The position numbers and the translations under genes were made by a program. Shown one piece after another: positions 1-42,022 of a DNA stretch of 64,000 bases; positions within the stretch are counted from its first letter, which is position 1; each line of letters begins with the position of its first letter. The stretch is from positions 1,236,734-1,300,733 of the forward strand of contig OX030955.1 of NCBI GenBank assembly GCA_943735955.1, read 5' to 3'. This DNA comes from Piscicola geometra (Eukaryota > Annelida > Clitellata > Hirudinida > Piscicolidae). Below the pieces are notes generated by a model. The model did no database searches. It saw only the letters and a program-made list of their open reading frames with translations, and was not told the DNA's origin.

Positions 1-13566
<13,566 letters not shown>

Positions 13567-13977
13567 TGTCTCTTCGTATAACAATCATATATTGAAAGTT
13601 TTTTCAAGAACTTCAGATATCAAACAAATTGAAAGAGAAATCAAACATGCATCTCCAAATTGGAACACCTGATTAATCATTAATCTATTTGTGTTGCTAT
13701 GTACTCTATAAATATCTTACACGTTATATTTTTTAATTGAACTAAATATTAATATTTATAAAATCAATTTAAAATATTGAAATTATTTTATAATATTTGA
13801 CTATCGTTTTACAAAATGTTGAAAATTTTGAAAAAAGAGAAAACAGATCGTGAATTCAAAAATGTTTAAAAAAATTTGAACAAATATTTAAAGAAATTTG
13901 CATAATTATTTTATTAATAATTTAAGCTCATGCTTTAGTTTCATCACTATGGTTAAAAAACTATTTTATTTTGAAAA
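13567..13977. promoter_or_regulatory. Divergent spacer between the ankyrin gene and Fmr1 starts
   Basis: The 411 bp lie between the MAKPKK start on the minus strand and the Fmr1 ATG on the plus strand. It is AT-rich and repeat-free, unlike the flanking introns. A shared bidirectional promoter is inferred; no TATA or initiator element was assigned. Confidence 0.4.
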
Positions 13978-20156
<6,179 letters not shown>

Positions 20157-20530
20157 GGATGACCAGGGGTGGCATCTCTACAATAGGGGGAAGGGGGGCA
20201 TGTTGTTGCTGATTATAGTATTTAATGGTTGTTGCTTGCGTGGGCAGCTGAGTGGTGGTGCGTTTGCAGTGCTTGTTGATTAGGGTATGAATGATTGATT
20301 GATGATTAAGGAAGGATTAAGCGATTAGGAGTTTGTCGTAGTGCCGCTAATGAATTCAGAGGAGGTGCTGGTGGACTCAGTGCAGTGGTAGTGGTACAGT
20401 TCTTGTTCACAGTTGAGTTTCTCATTCGTCGTGTGTGTGTGTGTGTGTGTATGTGCGTGTGTGTGTGTGTGTATGTGCGTGCGTGCGGGTGTGTGAGTGT
20501 CAATCCGTTCTTCATTACTATTACCATTTT

Positions 20531-20563
<33 letters not shown>

Positions 20564-20695
20564 TACTGCTAGTACTAATACTACTACTACTACTGCTACT
20601 ACTAATACTACTACTACTACTATTATTTAATATATTCGTTTTGTTAGTCGTTCAACCATCTCTCTGCCACTCCATGCATGTGTGCGTAATTTAAC

Positions 20696-20835
<140 letters not shown>

Positions 20836-20952
20836 GTTGAAATATTCCGTTGCATGCAAGTGGCAGCAATGAATTCGAGAGGGTGTCTAAGAACTCTAGG
20901 ACTATGTCATTTGAACACCGTTTAGTTCTCTACGTGTGTTGAAATTAACATC

Positions 20953-20958
20953 AATAAA
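20953..20958 (+). other. Candidate Fmr1 poly(A) signal AATAAA
   Basis: Canonical AATAAA about 800 bp after the Fmr1 stop, followed within 20 bp by a TC/T-rich stretch that fits a downstream element. Confidence 0.4.
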
Positions 20959-21477
20959 CCTTTCTTTCCTTCCCCACGCCTCTGCAAACCACAATCCTTC
21001 TCAATGCGTTTATTCCTGATTCATGGAGTTTTCAAACTAGCGCCAGGGAGGGAAATGGGAAACTCGATCTTAATATTTAATTCTGTTTTACATTCTTCAG
21101 TGTAATGGTGAGTAGTTTTTATTTCAGTAATAGTAGGGCAAGATAATCTTTGATCTGAAAATCTAAATGTGTCCACTTAGGACCGGATAAATACTACAGC
21201 AAATTCGACACAACAATTTCCTCTGTATATCCAAAGAAACCTTTTGTTCGAAAAGTAAAAAAACCGTCACATTGTAATTTATTCACTAAAAAAGCAAATT
21301 TGTTGTGAACTTTCTCGTTATTTGGAATTGTTTCTATTTCATTTTTGCCCTCATTCGTCATCCCCATTATGCCATTAGAGCATTCAATAAAATATTGTTT
21401 CATTGCAGCGATGCAATTCCAACCAATTCCAACTACTCCTTCAGCTATGAATCAAAGACTCATTGTTGGGAGGCTGC

Positions 21478-22662
21478 TCAAGCACTTGCGAAACTTTCAG
21501 CGACCTTCCTCCAGGAGTTGGACGCCTGCGTGTGCAACGACAACAAGAGTCTTCAATCTACATAAAAGGCCAAAAAATATTCTTTAAATAACTATTACTT
21601 GAAACAATTACTTAAAAATTACTTAAAAAAACTTGAAACATCTTGAACATCTAGTAGATTATCTACACATTGAACTTACATGCAACAAATAAACCTACCT
21701 TGCGACACTTGCCTGCCTGCACGATTGCATGTCTGAGCAGAACTGCCGCCATGTCGGCCTCTCTCTCTCGCTCAAAAGCCTCAACCTCCCCCACTAGGTT
21801 GCTGTTGCAGGCGGTTCCCGATCGCTGAGTGTGGTTTGTGTGTCGAGGATGTGTCGTCAAACTTTTAAGACATTTAAATTACGTGAAGATGTATGGTGAG
21901 AAATCTAATATGTTTTATTTTAATTAATCAAAATATTCAGAAAATCATTGAATAAAAAAACTCAAAGATGTGTGTGTGTGTGTGTGTGTATGTGTGGTGT
22001 GTGTATATGTGTGTGTGTGTGTGAGTGTGTGTATTCTTTGATTGTTGTGAATGTGTCTTCACGTGACCACTCACCTCATTCTCCTCTAAACTCCTTTTAC
22101 AAGCTTCTCTAAAAATATTATAATTTAAATAATACACTTTTAAAAATAAATACGAAAAAAATTTAAATACTCAATAATAAATCATTGAATTTAATAAAAA
22201 TTTAAAATCAAAATTTGTTTATTTAAATATTAATTAAGTATTAATAGTACTAATGAAGCGCTAGAGGACTTGAGGACGTGCAGGTCTGAGAGGTGGCTGC
22301 GCAGACTGTCGACCACCTGCTCCTCGTCGTCCACGTGACTCTCGACGTCTTGCGAGATGCTTCGAGGCAAGTTAATTAATATTAATGGATTGATGATATT
22401 TTAATTGAATTAAATCAAAATAAATTATTGGTCATAAAAATATTTTATTTATACATTTTTTATTCATTTAAATGGCGAATTATGTACATAAACTCATCAT
22501 TTGGGCAATCAAATAAATGAGACAAGCAGGAACGAACGCATCGACAAAGTGACCAGCCGCCTGCAGGTGGTCATCGCGTTCGAGGACACTCCAGGCGCTC
22601 AACAAGCCACCCAGCTCCTGCAACAACAGCCCCGTCTGCACCTCACTCTGACTCAGCTTCTG

Positions 22663-22693
<31 letters not shown>

Positions 22694-22710
22694 TTGTGTG
22701 TATGTGTTTG

Positions 22711-22782
<72 letters not shown>

Positions 22783-23860
22783 TGTGTGTGTGTGTGTGTG
22801 TGTCTGTGGATGTGTGTGTGTTTATGTTTGTGGATGTATGTGTGTATGTGTTGAATCGATGAATGGGTGGAGGGAGGGAATGACGAGTGGATGGGTAGAT
22901 CGATGGTGAACGAGTAAATGAAACGATTGGACGAATAAATGGAGGATTAAGCCCACAGAAGAGATCTTGAGGAATGTGGTGAGTTGGTTGGAGATGGCGG
23001 TCGAATGCTCCACAGAACTCCTCAGCACTTCTTGCAAGTCTCTCAGATTATTCGGCATCCCTTTGTCTCCTTCTCCTTCTTCCCCACTCAGGTTCTCCCT
23101 AACCTCTTCTGCAGCATAGACCTCATTCACAACGGTAGCAGCAGCATTGGTGTTGGAGACGCTGTTGTGAGTTACCTTGAGAACTTGGTTGACAGCATTG
23201 ATCATTTGGAAGACCTTGCCTTCCTTCGGGTTGTTGTTCAAAGCGAGATACATTCTTTATTCGCTTGAAGATTAAAATAAGAATTCGTATCTTTAAAAAA
23301 TACTAAAAGTAATATAATAAAATTGTATGAACGTTTTCTCGGAACCTTTTTGCTGTTTACTTTCTGTTTCCACATTTCATCGTCCTGTGGAGAAGACAAG
23401 TATCAAAAGACCCCAGAAAGACATGTAAAAGAGGTTGATCAACAATCAAAAGGGTGTTAGACAAATATGGGAACGCATGCACTGCATCAAGTTTCATCAT
23501 CATTATCATCATCATCCTCATCCTCATCACCCTCATCACCTGCTGCAGGAACAAGTAGAAAATTCCATCTGCAGAGATGAGGGCATGCCTGGAGAGAATG
23601 CTGAGGAACCTCTGTGGTGGTGGTGATGATGATGATGGTAGTGATTATTATCATCATAATCATAATCATTATCCTCATCATGATCATCATCATCATCATC
23701 ATCATGAACACACCTCCAGCCTCACTCTTCTCTTTTCCAACTGATCCACCTCATTTCTCTCATTCGACTTCTTGTACAATCCACCAACCATCTGTGATGA
23801 TGATGATTCTTATTATGATGGTGATGATGAAGATGATGATTATTATTATTATTATGATGG

Positions 23861-23900
<40 letters not shown>

Positions 23901-24489
23901 GATGATGATGCTGATAAAAAATGTTAATCCTTGTGATCCTGATGTTGAGAAGAAAATAGGTTTGTTTTGAGATGTGAAAAACAATAATAATAGAAATAAA
24001 TAAATATATTCTTTCAAAGTTACTCTTTTATCAGGAAGAGCAGGAATGATGGAGTGTGGGTAGATGGCGACTAGGTGGTTTCGAAGAATTTCGAAGTCTG
24101 AGTACCTCCTCCAAACCACCTTCAATGAACCGTCTGACCATCTGTGATGATGGAAAATTGAAAAAAATATCACTAGACTAAAAATGGCTCTTACTTTTTT
24201 AAATTATTAACAATAAATGCATTTTATTCTATTGATTTAGTGTCTCATTAAAATTTAATGATTAAATAACAAGAATGATCATATCACCTGGCTTCAATGG
24301 GGTAGACCACAATGTTTTGTCTTTTGTCACCTTCTCCTACTTTCAACTGAGCCCATTTCTTTAGGTTTATTTGATTTTTAATATTAAGATTATATTTTAA
24401 AATAATAATTCAATATTGAGATTTAATGTTAAAAACCTTCATTTTAGTTACTTCCTCAATCTCTGATTTCAGTAGGATATAACTTTTTT
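21478..24489 (-). CDS. SNX4: Sorting nexin 4 (PX-BAR endosomal recycling protein)
   Basis: PX-BAR sorting nexin acting in endosome-to-recycling traffic and autophagy by binding PI3P and tubulating membrane. Exons recognised: 24489-24437 (tentative), 24358-24288, 24141-24024, 23791-23714, 23611-23540, 23223-22957, 22659-22534, about 22345-22250, about 22107-22070, 21824-21699, 21525-21478. The PX domain shows WRRYSDFEILRNHL and YPHSIIPALPDKR, matching the SNX4 PX core with the PI3P-binding Arg-Arg-Tyr. KRRVRLE then RFLSILSRHALI and GIFYLFLQQ end the PX domain. The BAR region includes LLSAWSVLERDD, LQAAGHF, VDDEEQVVDSLRSHL and EREREADMAAVLLRHAI. The C-terminus SNSWRKVAESFASA then TGA matches the SNX4 end. 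The N-terminal exon with the ATG was not found, and two BAR exon ends are approximate. A TG microsatellite abuts the 22659 acceptor. It lies head-to-head with MRI1. Confidence 0.88.
21968..22033. repeat. TG microsatellite
   Basis: TG run with TATG breaks in a SNX4 intron. Confidence 0.9.
22660..22850. repeat. TG microsatellite at a SNX4 acceptor
   Basis: TG tract whose left end (CACACACAG on the minus strand) is the acceptor of SNX4 exon 22659-22534. Confidence 0.94.
23625..23706. repeat. ATC/GAT trinucleotide tract
   Basis: Mixed GAT and ATC units, self-complementary in part, filling the SNX4 intron between exons 23791-23714 and 23611-23540. Confidence 0.88.
23795..23913. repeat. GAT microsatellite
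   Basis: GAT and ATT units directly upstream, on the minus strand, of SNX4 exon 23791-23714. Confidence 0.92.
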
Positions 24490-25065
24490 CTGGTATGCCA
24501 TCATTAAATCATTTTTTTGGAAGAACTTATTAAGTCATCTTCATCTGAAAATGTATAAAATCGTCAAGATTTATTCAATTCACTTAGTAATTTTATTTGC
24601 AGAACAGTAATAAAAAATTTAAATACTCATTAAAATTTAAAAGTAACATTATTTTGATACAAAATATATTATCTACAAATTATATTCAATGAGTTGCATA
24701 AATACTAATAATTATTATTATGATTTTAAAAAAACTATTTTGAAATTAATTTTTAAAATCAATCTTCATGTGGACTTTGGAAACTTTAAACCTTTGACAC
24801 CTAAGCCTCCTTCTACACTAATACTATAGCATGTTCTAAATGAAAAATAATATACAACATTGAATAAAGTTAATTGTCTGCTAATGCTTTGTGCTAAATC
24901 ATTAGATTCTAATGATTACATAAAAAGATTCTAATCCTAGTTTTGTAGCGCTGACTGCTGATTTCCAAAACGCTTGTCATTTTAGTTTTATTTTCTTAAA
25001 CCACTTTCAAATAAGCTACATTTATTTCTTGAACCTTCATCTTTCAGCATTTTGAAGAGACAACA
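24490..25065. promoter_or_regulatory. Divergent spacer between SNX4 and MRI1
   Basis: AT-rich stretch between the most upstream SNX4 exon I could place and the MRI1 ATG. It must contain the missing SNX4 first exon and probably promoters for both genes; I see no other gene in it. Confidence 0.35.
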
Positions 25066-26573
25066 ATGGAGTCAATACTGTATAAAAAGGGAGAGTTACA
25101 AATTATTGACCAGCTGGTCTTACCCACCAACCTTGAGTACATCTCCATCCGAAATCACCTTGATGCATGGAGAGCTATCAAGCTCATGCAGGTATGCCAC
25201 TCATGCTTGCATTGCTTTGGAATCTAATAACAATCTATTTGTAAACATCTTCATTTTAAAAAAGTGTACAGAAAAAAATCCAAATTTCAGCAGTTTAAAT
25301 GACTTTTGTTGAACTCTTTTCTATAACACCCTAGATAAGAGGAGCTCCAGCCATTGCCATACTGAGTGGCTTGAGTATCGCAGTGGAGTTGGAGGAGTGG
25401 AATGAGGAGCAAGGTGGTGGTGGTGTTGAGAAGCTGGTGGCGTTCGTGGAAAAGTGTTTGGACCACCTGGTGACTGCAAGACCCACTGCAGTAAACCTGG
25501 CAAACCTCAGGACTGAGGTACTGCAACTCATTGAGAAACACAAGGGGCTCAACTGCCACTCTCTCAGACTTAAGTTGGTTTCCAATGCAATAGGTTACAA
25601 TAACAAATATGTTGTTCAAGTTGGCGTTAACCTAAACAGGTTTCAAGACCACTGAGTTACAAGAATAATAACGAAAATGAATGTTTTAAATTTTAACGCC
25701 ATGTTTTATTTAGTACAAACATATCAAAAACTATTAATTAATTACTAGTCACATCGAGGATCACAAATATGATCACATCGATGACTAGACCTCCTTCTCC
25801 TCTTGCACCACACCCATGACAGACTAATCGAGGAGTTGGAGGCCTACCACAAGAGGGACCTCGAGTGCAACCACCAGATCGGGAGGCATGGATACGAGGC
25901 GATTGGTGAGAGGGGAGATTGCCATTGAATAAATCACTGTGTCAATGGTAGAGAAGCTGTTCTTAAAAAGTTATGTGTATATACAAAGGAGTGCTTCGAA
26001 AATGTCTTAAAGCTGTTAATTTGATGTGTCAATAACAAAGGGAGTCTTAAGAAGTTCCTTAAACAACATAACAAGTTAAACTTTTTTTAGAAATAAACTC
26101 ATGTAATTGAAGACACATCATAATAAGAGAAGTAATATTTGCAATAATAATAATAATAGGCAACCCTGAACTATCATATACCTAGTGTATATGATGCGGT
26201 GTTTGCGACGTATGCATTGAAAGATGTGTACGTCGTGTAGAGTGGCGTCTCGGCGCATAAGACCATGGTTATCAGAACCATTGTAACATGGCTTGCGTCT
26301 GTCAAGCTGTGAACGATATAGACTAAACAAATAAAAATAAAAATAATAATAACAATAAATAATGGTAGTAAAAAGAAAATTGTTATTAATAATAAAAATG
26401 ATTATTATCAGCATCATCATCTCAAACACAGTTCGCTTATAATTAGAAACACACACAACGCTACAGAGCCTCTGAGTGCCTCTCAGCTGAACCTCCTGAC
26501 GCACTGCAACACAGGCTCCCTCGCCACTGCAGGCTATGGAACCGCCCTTGGTTATTAGATGCGTGTGTGTGTG

Positions 26574-26659
<86 letters not shown>

Positions 26660-27647
26660 TGTGCCCTTGTCTGTGTAAAAATACCATTTTAATGTTATAA
26701 TAGAAACAAAGTTTAATGCGTTCGTTATTCTTTATCTTTTATTTGAAATGATGATGATGAAGAGGATGATGATAACGACGAAGGCAATGAAGATACAAAC
26801 GCATGCGTTATCTTTCCTATTGTAACAGCTTCTTATGAATTAATTTCTACAACATTTTAAGTTACTTTATCGCAATTTTAAGATTTTACATTCAATAGAT
26901 TTGAGCGTTTGTAAAGCAGCGTCATAATCGAAACCCCTGCAACAATGCAACACAGGCGTGGTGCGGAAGACCCATTCGGTGGGCCGTCTCTCCTGCTGCT
27001 ACTTCACCGAGACACGACCCTACAACCAGGGCTCGCGACTGACCGCCTACGAACTCCTCTACGACGGCATTCCTTCCACCATGATATGCGACTCGATGGT
27101 GGCGTCGTTGATGTCGCAGAAGAAGATTGACGCCGTGGTGGTTGGCGCCGATTGTGTCGCTGCTAACGGTGACACAGCGAACAAGATAGGCACATGTCAG
27201 ATCGCCATCGTTGCTGCCTTCTATGGTGTGCCCTTCTACGTGGCAGCCCCTACCACCTCGATCAACCTCAGCATTGCGAGTGGCAAGATGATCAAGATTG
27301 AGGAGAGGCCTTCGAAGGAAATGACCACCATATCTGGAAACCCCACTTCCGTCGAGGGTGAGATGCCGTTCCAGAATCTCATTAATCATTCAAAATTAAT
27401 ATTAATAACTAATTAATGTTAATAATATTAATAAGTCAATTAAGATCTTTATTGAATATTTTTCCTCCATTATATACGTGTCACTAGCAAAGTTACGGCC
27501 ACCAACACGCCGACAGGAGTGCAGTGCTGGAACCCTGCCTTTGACGTCACTCCCTGCAGCCTCATCGCAGGCATCGTCACCGAACGAGGAGTTTTCAAAC
27601 CAGACGACTTGGCCACCAAACTCAAGGAAGCCTCTTTGCTGCTCTGA
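25066..27647 (+). CDS. MRI1: Methylthioribose-1-phosphate isomerase
   Basis: Methionine-salvage enzyme that isomerises 5-methylthioribose-1-phosphate to methylthioribulose-1-phosphate; cytosolic and/or nuclear. Six exons with closing phases: 25066-25191, 25335-25573, 25823-25905, 26467-26550, 26956-27357, 27493-27647. The product is 362 aa (human 369). Family motifs: [52 protein letters not shown] with the catalytic Cys at 163, [45 protein letters not shown] with the catalytic Asp at 243, [18 protein letters not shown], and [19 protein letters not shown]. The residue after the catalytic Asp, normally Arg (GADR), is Cys here, and GTY is GTC. Activity is therefore likely but not certain. The ATG is the first in-frame start and matches the family N-terminus ([17 protein letters not shown]). 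Confidence 0.96.
25616..25675 (+). repeat. Hairpin-type dispersed repeat, copy B
   Basis: TTGGCGTTAACC, then AACAGGTTTCAAGACCACTG. It overlaps the region just after MRI1 exon 2. Confidence 0.6.
26562..26656. repeat. TG microsatellite
   Basis: TG run in MRI1 intron 4, starting 12 bp past the donor. Confidence 0.95.
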
Positions 27648-28909
27648 GAACATCCATTGTAAACATGCATTTGTTAGTTTTAATAATCTGAATTGTAATC
27701 AGTCATCCCATCGAGGCAGTTGTATAGAAATCGTTTGAGTATGCCACTCTCTGATGGAGAATATTAATGAAAAAAATACTAGAAGAGAACAAGTGTTAAA
27801 GGTGGCTTATACGTCTCTTGTTAAATCTCTTAAGAAACTACATTTTAATTCAGTAATTCAGTTCACCATAGTTTGGCCACTGTAAAACATATCGCATAAA
27901 TAATCTCTTCATATTGCTAACTTGCTGAAACCTCCCCGGGTTAAATGACAACCTCTCATAGAGACTTAAAGACGTATTTAGAAGTTTAACTTAAATTTAA
28001 CGTAAGTCAACAGTGTTGTGTTAGTGCATTGCTGTGCTCTTAGATATTTGTCAACCATCTTCTTTTGTCTTTTCTAATCGCTACGTTATTGCTTGGTTTT
28101 AAAGCTTCATTATAATCGAATAGGATAATTAAATGATAATGAACTCCATTAAAATCCGCTTTGGTATTCCAAGTGTGCTTCATTTTCAATTATATTTTTC
28201 CATTTGATGTTATTTAAATATCGTTCCACGCCATCTCAAACACCCATGATGACTTGAATATAACTATCCTTAACCTATTACAATATGGTTTGTAACGGAT
28301 CAACCCGCCTTCTAGAACAGCTTTGGTTTTCTGACTTTTCTAGAACATGTTCATTTATTCATGATTATTTGTTTAAATATTTATTTTCATTAGTTTTTTT
28401 GAATAATATATCATGGAAATGTACTATGTTGCGTGGACAAATATAAGTGCGAAATTCTGATAGTAAATATTTATAAAAATAATTTTAAAAATAAAAGCCT
28501 TTTATGTATTGAGTTTTGCCTTTGAATTGCTATGTATGCAAGGTATTAAGACTATCTATAAGATCAACCGTGTAATTACAACCTCAAGCTAGCATCCTGT
28601 TTGAGAAAAAGCACTGGCAGTGTTCTCAGGTTGTGAGTGTGGGATGCGGGAAGCACCAGTACGAATACATTTCCAGCTTTAAAACAAAAAGGTTTTGTTC
28701 TACTTAGAACGAAAAACATAGAGCTCAAACTCAGTGATTTCCTACATTGTAACTTTCAGATTGTCAAGTCATACGACGTTTTGTGGTTTGAGAACTCAGA
28801 ATAAACATTTAGGTGAAAAAGTGAAACTCGAGAAACCCATTTTAATTAACTTGTCGTAACTTAACGCTAGCCTCAGGTTAAATTGGAAGTTTGTAATTTA
28901 ATTCTTATA
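27648..28909. other. Spacer between MRI1 and the SH2-adaptor gene
   Basis: MRI1 3' UTR (possible AATAAA at 28490-28495) and upstream sequence of the adaptor gene. AT-rich, no further coding exon or tandem repeat seen. Confidence 0.4.
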
Positions 28910-40151
<11,242 letters not shown>

Positions 40152-40600
40152 ATTATTTCGATTTTTTCTCATAAATAATATCTCAAATTTTCTTTAGAAG
40201 TTATTAAAGAAAACTATTACATACATATAATTAATATATTACGTTACAGTTGAACATTTCAAAAGTATAATTAAATATCTCAAAAGCTTGAAACAAAGTT
40301 TCAAAGTAAAGTTTTATAAAGTTTCTTCATGAAGGTCAAAGAAACAACCTGAACAAGAATAGTGATTTCAGCGTTTGCATACTTCTGTTTAACGAAAAAG
40401 AGGTAAAGAGTAATTTTCGCTTCATGTTCTCACCTAGTGAAAAACTGAAATTATAAGACATTCGTCGCCGTGCGTTTGCAAGTCATTTCAATTGATTGTG
40501 TACTTTCCACTTTGTTTTCTATGAATAAGTCTACTTTTAGGCAGCTTCATCATACGTCACAAACATCAACTTAAAATAACACTCAAGTAAGTCTCTCGCC
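40152..40600. other. Spacer after the SH2-adaptor gene
   Basis: AT-rich 449 bp holding the adaptor 3' UTR and the upstream region of the small basic protein gene. Nothing else seen. Confidence 0.4.
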
Positions 40601-40955
40601 ATGAAACAAGCAAGCCCTCACGTTCTCAAAGACGAGAAAATTAACAAAAACCGATCGGCGGCACTTCCGAACATTCTATCCTTTTTCAAAAGTAAAAGAA
40701 AAAAATGCACCCGAAAGTTGTCTGCGAAGAAGGACAACCCAGGCATCAAAGCACTCCAAATGCCCTGCGAAACGTGTGAAAACCTGCGGCCGAATGAGAA
40801 CAGTGAAGCAGTTAAGACCGCTGAGCGACTGCCCAGAGGCCGAGGGAGAGGCTTGCCACAGGTGAGAGAGGATGATGATGATGATGATTATGATGATGAT
40901 GATGATGATGATAGTGATGATGATAGTGATGATGATGATAGTGATGATGATGATA

Positions 40956-40987
<32 letters not shown>

Positions 40988-41445
40988 AGTGATGATGATG
41001 ATAGTGATGATGATGATATGGATGATGATGATGAAAGTGATGAGGATGATTATGATGATAATAAGGATAATGATGATGATAAGGATGATTATGATGATAA
41101 TAAGGATAATGATGATGATAAGGATGATGATGATGATAGTGATGATGATGATAGTGATGATGATGATAGTGATGATGATAAGAATGATGATGATGATGAA
41201 GCTACTTGTCCCAGGTGACCCCCAAGAGGGCTGAAGAGTTGAAGGGCGTGAAGGGCAGAGGCTTTCGAAGACAATGCAGTAACCATGGCAAGCTTGGGCG
41301 CGTCGGTGAGGCTGGTGCGGCAAACTGGGAGGCGGAAAACTTCCATCTAGAAGTCAAGCAGGGTATTGGCCAGTCTGCCTCCAGTCTAATATGCCACGAC
41401 GCGTCGATAAACACCGCTCGAATGGTTCATTTGTGTCGTAAATGA
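40601..41445 (+). CDS. Small basic protein of unknown family, two exons split by a GAT microsatellite
   Basis: Not recognised. Exon 1 is 40601-40861 (87 codons) and exon 2 is 41215-41445 (76 codons plus stop), joined in phase to 163 aa. Exon 1 starts MKQASPHVLKDEKINKN and is rich in Lys/Arg (FFKSKRKKCTRKLSAKK), with CETCENL as an isolated CxxC and RGRGRGLPQ at the junction. Exon 2 begins VTPKRAEELKGVKGRGFRRQ and ends ARMVHLCRK. The composition suggests a nucleic-acid-binding or nucleolar protein, but no domain is visible. The donor GTGAGA and acceptor TTGTCCCAG are good. The 353-bp intron is almost pure GAT and has no stop in the exon 1 frame until the acceptor, so an unspliced read of 205 codons is also possible. 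It follows the SH2-adaptor gene by 449 bp on the same strand. Confidence 0.55.
40869..41203. repeat. GAT microsatellite forming a whole intron
   Basis: GAT with GATAGT, GATTAT and AAGGAT variants; occupies nearly all of the single intron of the small basic protein gene. Confidence 0.95.
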
Positions 41446-42022
41446 GTGTTCATAACGTAAATAAACCCCACAAACATTAGTTTTTAATTTGATTGAAACT
41501 TATATTATTTAAAATTTAGGATTTCTAAATAGGAAGGGATCCGTCTTTTTCTTTTCCATGCTTCCGACTTTATTCCTATTTCAGAAAATATTAAAAAGCT
41601 GACTGAATGTGAGAAATTAAGATATGAATCAACGCCCCGATGTGAAAATTGATTGCCATGCGGGATAAGTAAAGATGAAATCAATAGATTCTAAATTAGA
41701 AACTAAATAGACTTTAAATTTTAAATTAGAAACTAAATAGACTTTAAATTTTAAATTAAAAACTAAATAGACTTTTTAAATTCTAAATTAGAAACTAAAT
41801 AAACTTTTTAAGCTATTTGCAAAACTTTCGTTTTGTTTTTCTTTTTTTAGGGACATAAAAAAAGCAATGCAGGGTTTGGAACCAGGGTTGTTCATTTGTA
41901 GTCTTTTGATCATTCGTTTAGGATGAATTTAAATAGAATCATTTGAATGATTTCAAATTATTTCAACATTTTAACAATAAACTTTTAGGTTTTGGTGATA
42001 AAGAGATATTTAAAGTTGGAAA
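41446..42022. other. Convergent spacer between the small basic protein gene and otopetrin
   Basis: AT-rich. An irregular tandem repeat built on AAACTAAATAGACTTT lies at about 41696-41815 (four copies). No gene seen. Confidence 0.45.
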
